The position numbers and the translations under genes were made by a program. This document shows positions 19,219 through 25,985 of a stretch of 41,914 bases of DNA, one piece after another. The notes beneath the pieces are model-generated. The model was not told the origin of the DNA, did no database searches, and saw only the letters and a program-made list of their open reading frames with translations. Position 1 is the first letter of the stretch. Each line of letters begins with the position of its first letter. The stretch is from Albidovulum sp. Its GTDB lineage: Bacteria; Pseudomonadota; Alphaproteobacteria; Rhodobacterales; Rhodobacteraceae. Location: contig NZ_WBUS01000014.1 of assembly GCF_008933605.1 (NCBI RefSeq), forward strand, positions 1-41,914, read 5' to 3'.

Positions 19219-19657
19219 GGTCATTCCGGCCGGTTGGGGAACGCCCGTCGAGGCTCGCATGCGGGCAATGGCGATTGCAGCGGTCGCGCCATGCCGCAAT
19301 CATACGGCAGATGGCGAGTCTCAGGTCGAACCTTCTCTGCCTTGACTCCACCCCCTTGTTCTGAGCTGGAGGGTGACCGGGAGCGGGGCATCGACGCCCG
19401 GCCCGACGAACCAGCGGGATATCAGGCCGTCGCGCCTCCGCTCCAGCGGCTGCCGCTCGTGCCGGGTGGAGAACGGGATCCGCATCGGGCTCGCGCGGAT
19501 GTGAACGCGCTTCATCGCCTGCCCTTCTCTCTGCCATCCTGGCTCGGCGATCTTGCCGGCCCGGAAGATTGACAGCAGCGGCGAAGAACATGATAACTCC
19601 ATGGCTTTCCGCAGAAAAACCCACACCCGGACCGCGCCTGCGGTAGATACTTACGGC
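19219..19657. other. Intergenic stretch at the edge of the transport island
   Basis: No complete gene is supported here. On the minus strand a frame at about 19321-19530 holds a possible transposase remnant, listed separately. The last 60 bases carry two alternative ATG starts (19601 and 19658) for the antiporter, neither with a strong ribosome binding site. Confidence 0.5.
19330..19530 (-). pseudogene. Possible IS5/IS1182-type transposase remnant
   Basis: The minus-strand frame contains GLISRWFVGPGVDAPLPVTL, which recalls the LLFRWFVGLGVDDPVW block in the N-terminal part of IS5/IS1182-group transposases. The sequence loses similarity on both sides, and no terminal inverted repeats were seen. 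If real it is a heavily decayed fragment marking the boundary of the downstream island. Confidence 0.35.
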
Positions 19658-22153
19658 ATGGATGTAGTCACCCTCGTCGGCATCGTCGCAGCACTTTTCA
19701 TTGTGATCAGCCTCAGCGAGCCGCTGGCCGACTGGTCGCGGCTGCCTTACACGGTTGTGCTGGCCATCATCGGAACCCTCATTGGCACGGCTGCAGCCTA
19801 TCTGGTCCCGTATGGTCGGGCCGTCACTGAACTGGCGCCGGGGGTTGAAGTCGTCGCGTTCAGCATTCGCGCGAACGTATTCCTGTATGTCCTCCTTCCA
19901 ACGCTGCTTTTTCAGGTGGCGCTTGGTCTCAACCTGCGCCGCATGGCAGAGGACTGGGTGCCCATCCTCGTGATGGCGGTCGTCGCCGTCGTGTTGGCGA
20001 CCTTTGCCATCGGCCTTGCGCTGCAACCGTTCACGCCCTTGCCGCTGGTCACCTGCCTGATGCTCGGCGCGATCGTCGCGACGACGGACCCCTCCGCCGT
20101 GGTGTCGATCTTCCGCAACATCGCGGCGCCCCAGCGGCTGACCCGGATCGTCGAGGGTGAGAGCCTTCTGAACGATGCCGCCGCAATCGCCCTCTTCGGG
20201 TTCTTTCTGACCTTCGTCATGTTGGGCGTTCCCAATCCGACCCTTCAGGATGCGCTGGTCGGCTTCCCGCTTCTGATCTTCGGCGGCGTCGCCACGGGCT
20301 TGTTCCTGGGGCGCATCTGCCTTGGGGTCCTGTCATGGCTTGGCCGCTACCCTTTGGCGCAGATATCGCTCAGCGTGGCGTTGCCCTATGTCGCTTACCT
20401 GGTCGCCGACCAGGTATTCGGTGTGTCGGGCGTGATTGCCGTGGTCATGGCCGGAATGACGCTGAACTATCTGGGTCCCGGACGCATGTCGCCCACGAAC
20501 TGGACCAACCTGCGCGAGGTCTGGGATGTGCTGGCGCATTGGGCCGGGGCACTGATCTTCCTTCTCGCGGCACTGCTCGTTCCGCGGCTTCTGGGCGACT
20601 TGCGGCTTCATGACCTGTTCCTGATAGTGGTTGTCATCGTTGCCGCCACCGCCGCACGGATGTTCATGCTCTACGTCGTGCTGCCGCTCCTGACGGCACT
20701 GCGCCTGTCTCCAAGGGTCGATCGGCCCTACCGTGTGGCAATCCTCTGGGGCGGCCTGCGCGGCGCAGTGACCCTGGCTCTGGCGCTGGCCGTCTCGGAA
20801 AACTTCAGGGTGCCGACCGATGTCAAACGGTACGTTGGCATCCTGGCAACCGGTTTCACCCTGTTCACCCTCCTGGTGCAGGGGACCACCCTGCGCTGGA
20901 TCATTGCTCGGCTGGGGCTGGACCGACTCGCGCCCATCGACCGCGCGTTGTCGAACCAGGTCATCGCCGTCGCGCTGCAGAAGGTGCGCGAAGAGGTGGC
21001 CGAGACCGTACGGAACCATGATCTCACGCATGAGATCGTCCGCTCCGAAGCAAAGCGCTTCGCCGAGCGGTTGGACGGTGCCATCCAAAAGGCCGAGGTC
21101 GCCGACGACATTCCCGACCGGGAACGGATCACCCTTGGACTTGTCGCGCTGGCAGGGCGCGAACGCGACTTCATTCTCGAAGCCTTCCGCGATCAACTTG
21201 TCTCGACGCGCCTGGCGGAACAGATGCTCGCGGACGCGGACCGGCTGATCGAACGCACGCGGATAGGCGGCCGCGACGAATACCGCGTGGCTGGCCGCCT
21301 GAGCCTGGCCCAGGGTCGGGATTATCGCTTCGCCAGCATGCTGCACAACCGCCTGCGCATCTCCGGACTGCTTGCCAGGCTGACCGCTGACCGCTTCGAG
21401 ATCCTGCTGAACCTTCGACTGATCCTGCGCGATCTGCACGCGTACATCGACACCAAGATCCGTCGCATTCATGGGCGCCGCATCGCCGATCTGCTGCATG
21501 AACTGGTGAAGCGGCGCGAAGACGAAACACAGGCCGCGCTGGAAGGCCTCCGGCTTCAGTATCCGGGGTACGCGGAGGAGATCGAGCGGCGATACCTGCG
21601 GCGCACCTCGCTTCGCCTTGAGGAACGCGAGTATGATGTTCTGTTCATCGACGGGCTCATTGGAAAGGAGCTTCATACAACCCTCAAGCAGGAACTGGCA
21701 GTAAAACGCCGGAAAGTGGAAGCGCGACCACCACTGGACCTTGCTGTCCAGAAGACGGAGCTTGTCCGCCAGTTTGCGCTTTTCGCAGAAATGGACGAGG
21801 ACAGCCGCAAGCAACTCGCAAAGGCGCTGCGCACTCGGTACGTCCAGCCCGGCGATGTCCTGATGCGCAAGGGCGACACGCCCCGCGAAGTCTGTTTCAT
21901 TGCCTCGGGCGCCGTCGAACTTGAAACGGCGGGGCAGAAATTCCGGCTGGGCCGCGGCGAGATGTTTGGACAACTCTCCCTGCTCAGCCACCAGACACGC
22001 AGGACACAGGCGATCGCGATAAGTCACACCACCCTGCTGGTTCTCGACGAGGCCCGCTTCCGGCGTCTTCTCAAGCGCAGCCGGAAGCTCCGTTCTGCGG
22101 TCATCGAAAGTGCTGAAAGGCGCGGCCTGGATGCCGCAGCGTTGCAGCTTTGA
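19658..22153 (+). CDS. CPA1 (NhaP-type) cation:proton antiporter with C-terminal cyclic-nucleotide-binding-like domain
   Basis: An 831-residue inner-membrane exchanger. Residues 1 to about 400 form some twelve hydrophobic segments with the CPA1 core ATTDPSAVVSIFRNI, then IVEGESLLNDAAAIALF, and GGLRGAVTLALALAV. A long charged helical cytoplasmic region follows, and a CNBD-like domain at about 705-815 (YVQPGDVLMRKGD, then FRLGRGEMFGQLSLLS). The layout resembles SOS1-type Na+/H+ exchangers. In the phosphate-binding cassette the usual FGE glutamate is Gln (FGQL), so cyclic-nucleotide binding is doubtful. An alternative start at 19601 would add 19 charged residues. It is convergent with the universal stress protein gene. 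Confidence 0.88.
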   Translation: MDVVTLVGIVAALFIVISLSEPLADWSRLPYTVVLAIIGTLIGTAAAYLVPYGRAVTELAPGVEVVAFSIRANVFLYVLLPTLLFQVALGLNLRRMAEDWVPILVMAVVAVVLATFAIGLALQPFTPLPLVTCLMLGAIVATTDPSAVVSIFRNIAAPQRLTRIVEGESLLNDAAAIALFGFFLTFVMLGVPNPTLQDALVGFPLLIFGGVATGLFLGRICLGVLSWLGRYPLAQISLSVALPYVAYLVADQVFGVSGVIAVVMAGMTLNYLGPGRMSPTNWTNLREVWDVLAHWAGALIFLLAALLVPRLLGDLRLHDLFLIVVVIVAATAARMFMLYVVLPLLTALRLSPRVDRPYRVAILWGGLRGAVTLALALAVSENFRVPTDVKRYVGILATGFTLFTLLVQGTTLRWIIARLGLDRLAPIDRALSNQVIAVALQKVREEVAETVRNHDLTHEIVRSEAKRFAERLDGAIQKAEVADDIPDRERITLGLVALAGRERDFILEAFRDQLVSTRLAEQMLADADRLIERTRIGGRDEYRVAGRLSLAQGRDYRFASMLHNRLRISGLLARLTADRFEILLNLRLILRDLHAYIDTKIRRIHGRRIADLLHELVKRREDETQAALEGLRLQYPGYAEEIERRYLRRTSLRLEEREYDVLFIDGLIGKELHTTLKQELAVKRRKVEARPPLDLAVQKTELVRQFALFAEMDEDSRKQLAKALRTRYVQPGDVLMRKGDTPREVCFIASGAVELETAGQKFRLGRGEMFGQLSLLSHQTRRTQAIAISHTTLLVLDEARFRRLLKRSRKLRSAVIESAERRGLDAAALQL

Positions 22154-22254
22154 TCGGCTGGAACGCGGTCGCGCACTCACGTCCTGGCCGTAGGCAGGAA
22201 ACCTGAGCAGCATTTCCGGCCCTGCTGCGCATGGTCAGGCGCAGGGCGACAGCT

Positions 22255-23118
22255 TCATGGCGCGGGACTGGGCGGCAAGGCCAGCACATCGACCTTCGCG
22301 GACTGCAGGGTCTTCTCGGTGACGCTGCCCAGGAAGAACCTCGCCAGCGCGCCCTTCCCGTGCGTGGAGACCACGATCAGGTCCGCGGTCAATGCTTCGG
22401 CCGCCTCGTGGATTTCATGCGCCGTCGTTGTTGTGTCTTGGCGGACGACCAATTCGGCCTGAAGTCCGGCCAGGTCCGCCATGAAGCGCGCAAGGTCGCG
22501 ACGCGCCTCGCTCTGCCGGTCCGCCAGATAGCTCTCTCGGTTGCCCTTGGGCATTGAGTCCGACATGGCCAGGCGCAGGGCGATGGCGTCGAATACATGG
22601 AGGACGGACTGGCGCGCGCCCCTGCCCAGCCCTAGGGCCGCAAAGCGCTGCAAGGCGTTCCTGGCATTGTCGGAAAGGTCGGTGGTGAGCAGGATGTGCC
22701 GCCACGGGGCGACCGGCGGCCCGTTTGCCATCAGGACGGGACAGTCGACGGAACGGATCGTCCGCTCCGCCGTCGTTCCCAGGAAGGCATCCTTCAGGAT
22801 CTGCCGCCGGTGCGGTCCGATCACCAGCAGATCCGGCTTCTTTTCCGCCACAGCCTTCACGATTCCGGCGAAAGGATCGGACAGCACAACGTCGGTTTCG
22901 CAGGTCACGCCATCGGCCGAGCGGAGCGAATGCGCCAGTTCGCGAAGCAGGACCCGGGCGTCCACGGCTTCGTGGTCGACGATCCGGCGCGGTCGGTCAT
23001 CGTCCACCACGTGCACGAGATCCAGGACCGCCCCATGCGCCTTGGCAAGAAGCACAGCCCGCCGCAAGGCACGGTCCGAACGCTCGGAAAAGTCCGTCGC
23101 CAACATGATCCGCTGCAT
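22255..23118 (-). CDS. Tandem-domain universal stress protein
   Basis: A 287-residue cytoplasmic protein made of two UspA domains. The first begins MQRIMLATDFSERSDRALRR and ends around LLVIGPHRRQILKDAFLGTT; the second begins RHILLTTDLSDNARNALQRF and ends IVVSTHGKGALARFFLGSVT. The glycine/serine loop near each end is the likely ATP-binding element. Tandem Usp proteins are commonly induced by low oxygen or energy stress. The start at 23118 gives a canonical N-terminus; upstream codons are not homologous. An FNR-like box is centred 64 bases upstream. The gene is divergent from the HTH-Kef operon and convergent with the antiporter. Confidence 0.92.
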   Translation of the reverse strand: MQRIMLATDFSERSDRALRRAVLLAKAHGAVLDLVHVVDDDRPRRIVDHEAVDARVLLRELAHSLRSADGVTCETDVVLSDPFAGIVKAVAEKKPDLLVIGPHRRQILKDAFLGTTAERTIRSVDCPVLMANGPPVAPWRHILLTTDLSDNARNALQRFAALGLGRGARQSVLHVFDAIALRLAMSDSMPKGNRESYLADRQSEARRDLARFMADLAGLQAELVVRQDTTTTAHEIHEAAEALTADLIVVSTHGKGALARFFLGSVTEKTLQSAKVDVLALPPSPAP

Positions 23119-23175
23119 GGCCCGCCCCCCTTTGCCGTGACCCGTCCACATGAACATGGATGAGCGTCGGCTGGT

Positions 23176-23189
23176 TTGATCGAGGTCAA
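23176..23189. promoter_or_regulatory. FNR-like box midway between divergent starts
   Basis: TTGAT-CGAG-GTCAA differs from the FNR consensus at one position. Its centre is 64 bases from the stress-protein ATG (23118) and 64 bases from the HTH-protein ATG (23247). A TATGCT hexamer at 23211-23216 is a plausible -10 element for the rightward operon at the spacing expected for an FNR site near -41. Confidence 0.6.
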
Positions 23190-23246
23190 TCAAGACAGCG
23201 CATACGTCGCTATGCTGCGTCAAAACACGCTCGGAGCCACCATTCG

Positions 23247-23462
23247 ATGCCGAACGAACATTATCAGACCGTGAAGGAAGTGGCCGATCGCCTGAAGGTT
23301 GCAGAGGCCACCGTGCGGCACTGGATCAAGCAGGGCGACCTGCGCGCGATAGATGTCGGCAAGGGATGGCGGATCGCACACGCCGATCTGGAGCACTTCC
23401 TTGAACGCCACCAGAGCGCACCCCGCGCAACAATCGGAGCGGGGCAGAAGAAGGACACATGA
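23247..23462 (+). CDS. Helix-turn-helix (excisionase/MerR-type HTH_17) DNA-binding protein
   Basis: A 71-residue protein that is nearly all one winged HTH of the HTH_17 type: YQTVKEVADRLKVAEATVRH, then WIKQGDLRAIDVGKGWRI and HADLEHFLERH. This group includes phage excisionases and small transcription factors. It is the first gene of the Kef/SDR/ATPase operon and its TGA overlaps the ATG of the antiporter gene (ATGA at 23459-23462), so it is probably a local regulator of that operon; this is inference. The ATG at 23247 is preferred because the domain begins there. No integrase is nearby, which speaks against an excisionase role. Confidence 0.83.
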   Translation: MPNEHYQTVKEVADRLKVAEATVRHWIKQGDLRAIDVGKGWRIAHADLEHFLERHQSAPRATIGAGQKKDT

Positions 23463-25177
23463 CGTTCACGATGACATCTTTTGCCGAAGTGGCGATCCTC
23501 CTGGTCTTGGCGGCCGGAATCGGGATCGTCGGCACCCTTCTGCGCCAGCCGCTGATCGTCAGCTTCATCGCGGTCGGTCTGGTCGCCGGGCCCTCGGCGC
23601 TGGATGTCGTGCATTCCGACGAGCAGATCGAGCTTCTGTCGGAACTGGGCATCGCGGTGCTGTTGTTCCTGGTGGGGATCAAGCTCGATGTGAAGCTGAT
23701 CCGGTCGCTCGGGGCCGTGTCGGTGCTGACGGGCCTTGGCCAGGTCGCCTTTACCGCGTTCTTCGGCCGCCTGATCGGTCTTGCGCTGGGGCTGGACCAT
23801 GTCACCAGCCTCTACGTCGCCATCGCGCTGACGTTTTCGTCCACCATCATCATCGTGAAGCTGTTGTCCGACAAGCGCGAGATCGACGCCCTCCACGGCC
23901 AGATCGCACTGGGGTTCCTGATCGTGCAGGATCTGGTGGTAGTTCTGGCCATGATCGTGCTGTCAGCCATCGGCATAGGATCCGCGGATGGGGGCAACGG
24001 TGGCGGCGAAGTGCTTGCGGTGCTGGCCTCGAGCGTGGCGATGGTGGCGGCGGTCATGGTCTTCGTGCGCTATGCCGCCAATCCGCTGACCGAATGTCTG
24101 GCCCGCGCGCCGGAACTGCTGGTGATCTTCGCCATCTCGCTGGCCGCCATGTTTGCGGCCGTCGGCGACGCCGTCGGACTGGGCAAGGAGGTGGGCGGCC
24201 TGATGGCGGGGGTTGCCCTTGCCTCCACCGCCTACCGCGAGACGATTGCCGCCCGGCTGGCCTCCTTGCGCGATTTCCTCCTTCTGTTCTTCTTCATCGC
24301 CCTCGGGGCCATGCTGGATCTGTCGCTGCTGGGTGCCCACGTCACCGGCGCGGCGATCTTTTCGCTGTTCGTGCTGGTCGGCAACCCGTTGATCGTACTC
24401 GCGATCATGGGGGCCATGGGCTATCGCAAGCGCACGGGCTTCCTTGCCGGCCTGACCGTCGCGCAGATCAGCGAGTTCTCCCTGATCTTCGTCGCCATGG
24501 GCGTCAGCCTCGGGCATGTCGCGGACGATGCCTTGGGGCTCGTGACCATGGTCGGCCTCGTGACCATCGCGGCCTCGACCTACATGATCACCTATTCACA
24601 CCAGCTTTTCGCACTCTTCGAACCTCTCCTCGCGGTCTTCGAGCGCAAGGGCACCCCGCGCGAGCCTTCCGAGGCCGGGACGCATCACGGCCGGGCATTC
24701 CCGGTCATCGTCTTTGGACTTGGGCGCTTTGGGACCGCCATGGGCATCCGGCTGAAGAACCGTGGCGTTGCGGTGCTTGGGGTTGACTTCAACCCTCTGG
24801 CCATCGACCGCTGGCGCGAACTGGGGCTCGAGGCGGAGTTCGGCGATGCGACGGACCCGGAGTTCGTTGCCGAACTGCCGTTGCGCAGTGCCGAGTGGCT
24901 CGTCTCGACCCTGCCCGTCCATCCCACCGGGCTCAGCCACGAAGACGCGCGCCGGACCTTGATACAACTCGCCCGCACGTCGGGATTCTCGGGGCGGATC
25001 GCCGCTGCGTCGCACGGCGCTGCCGAGACGGAGGTCCTGTTCGGGTCCGGCGCGGACATGGTGCTGGAACCGTTCCAGGATGCGGCCGACCGCGCGGTCG
25101 ACCTGCTGTGCGGCGCGGCGGAGACCGAGCGCACCGAAATTCCCGAGATCTCGACCGAGGGGCGCATGCCTGCCTGA
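23459..25177 (+). CDS. CPA2 (Kef-type) cation:proton antiporter with RCK N domain
   Basis: A 572-residue membrane protein. Residues 1 to about 390 form the CPA2 exchanger domain with LLRQPLIVSFIAVGLVAGPS, ELGIAVLLFLVGIKLD, LTFSSTIIIVKLLSDK and the Gln/Asp-bearing FLIVQDLVVVLAM. After a short linker, an RCK/TrkA-N domain begins at about 417 with VIVFGLGRFGTAMGIRL, whose GxGxxG loop and the following VDFNP acidic end of strand two predict NAD(H) binding. The usual glutathione-site features of KefC are not identified, so redox or nucleotide gating is uncertain. Potassium or sodium may be the ion. Its start overlaps the HTH gene; the SDR gene follows 37 bases after the stop. Confidence 0.9.
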   Translation: MTFTMTSFAEVAILLVLAAGIGIVGTLLRQPLIVSFIAVGLVAGPSALDVVHSDEQIELLSELGIAVLLFLVGIKLDVKLIRSLGAVSVLTGLGQVAFTAFFGRLIGLALGLDHVTSLYVAIALTFSSTIIIVKLLSDKREIDALHGQIALGFLIVQDLVVVLAMIVLSAIGIGSADGGNGGGEVLAVLASSVAMVAAVMVFVRYAANPLTECLARAPELLVIFAISLAAMFAAVGDAVGLGKEVGGLMAGVALASTAYRETIAARLASLRDFLLLFFFIALGAMLDLSLLGAHVTGAAIFSLFVLVGNPLIVLAIMGAMGYRKRTGFLAGLTVAQISEFSLIFVAMGVSLGHVADDALGLVTMVGLVTIAASTYMITYSHQLFALFEPLLAVFERKGTPREPSEAGTHHGRAFPVIVFGLGRFGTAMGIRLKNRGVAVLGVDFNPLAIDRWRELGLEAEFGDATDPEFVAELPLRSAEWLVSTLPVHPTGLSHEDARRTLIQLARTSGFSGRIAAASHGAAETEVLFGSGADMVLEPFQDAADRAVDLLCGAAETERTEIPEISTEGRMPA

Positions 25178-25214
25178 CGGGCATGTCCCAGGCCACATCC
25201 CGAAGGAGATTGCC

Positions 25215-25985
25215 ATGAACCGACTTTCCGGAAAGACCGCCATCGTGACCGGGGGCGCCGTGGGGATTGGCCGTGCCTGCGTGGAGCGCATGGCCGAAGA
25301 AGGCGCACAGGTTGCGATGTTCGATTTGATGGAGGCCGAAGGCATGGCCCTGGCGGGCGATCTGGGCGCGAAGGGACATGCGGTCTGCTTCTGGCGCGTG
25401 GATGTGGCTGACGAGGCCGCGATGAAAGCGGCCGTCGATGCGGCCGCCACCCGGTTCGGCGGCCTGCACGTGATGGTCAACAACGCGGGCATCTCCGGCA
25501 GCCCGAAACCCACCGATCAGGTCACCGAGGAGGAATGGGACCGGGTTCAGGCCGTGAACGTCAAGGGCGTGATGTTCGGCACCAAACATGCCGTTCCGCA
25601 TCTTCGCGCCGCGGGCGGCGGGTCGATCGTCAACCTGTCTTCCATCGCCGGCCTGATCGGCGTGGGCAATCTGGCGGCCTATCACGCCTTCAAGGGCGCG
25701 GTAAGGCTGATGACCAAGAACGACGCCGTCACCTATGCACCCGAGCAGATCCGGGTGAATTCGATCCACCCCGGCTATATCTGGACACCGATGGTGGAAA
25801 ACCACCTGCGCGCCACCTCGCCCGATCTGGAGGCCGCCAAGGCCGCGGCAGGGGCGGTCCATCCCATCGGCCACATGGGCGAACCCGATGACATCGCCTG
25901 GGCCGTGGTCTGGCTGGCCTCGGACGAGGCAAAGTTCGTCACCGGGGCCGAGATCGCCATCGACGGGGGCTATACGGCGCGCTGA
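25215..25985 (+). CDS. Short-chain dehydrogenase/reductase
   Basis: A 256-residue classical SDR. The cofactor loop is TGGAVGIGRACV, with Asp at the end of strand two (MFDLMEAEG) favouring NAD over NADP. NNAG is present in VMVNNAGISG, and the catalytic Ser-Tyr-Lys triad is in NLSSIAGLIG and YHAFK. The ending VTGAEIAIDGGYTAR is the standard SDR C-terminus. The substrate is unknown. AAGGAGA lies six bases before the ATG. It sits between two ion-transport genes, and its last base is the first base of the ATPase start (TGATG), which is unusual company for an SDR. Confidence 0.92.
   Translation: MNRLSGKTAIVTGGAVGIGRACVERMAEEGAQVAMFDLMEAEGMALAGDLGAKGHAVCFWRVDVADEAAMKAAVDAAATRFGGLHVMVNNAGISGSPKPTDQVTEEEWDRVQAVNVKGVMFGTKHAVPHLRAAGGGSIVNLSSIAGLIGVGNLAAYHAFKGAVRLMTKNDAVTYAPEQIRVNSIHPGYIWTPMVENHLRATSPDLEAAKAAAGAVHPIGHMGEPDDIAWAVVWLASDEAKFVTGAEIAIDGGYTAR

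Noticed and set aside
20333-22213. 626-codon minus-strand frame opposite the CPA1 antiporter
   Set aside because: No domain; the plus strand has a clear CPA1 core and CNBD-like domain.
22154-22254. Terminator between the convergent antiporter and stress-protein genes
   Set aside because: Only short, imperfect GC pairings and no T-run; not enough to call.
23247-23462. Phage excisionase reading of the small HTH protein
   Set aside because: No integrase, attachment site or phage gene is near, and the gene is coupled to a transporter operon.
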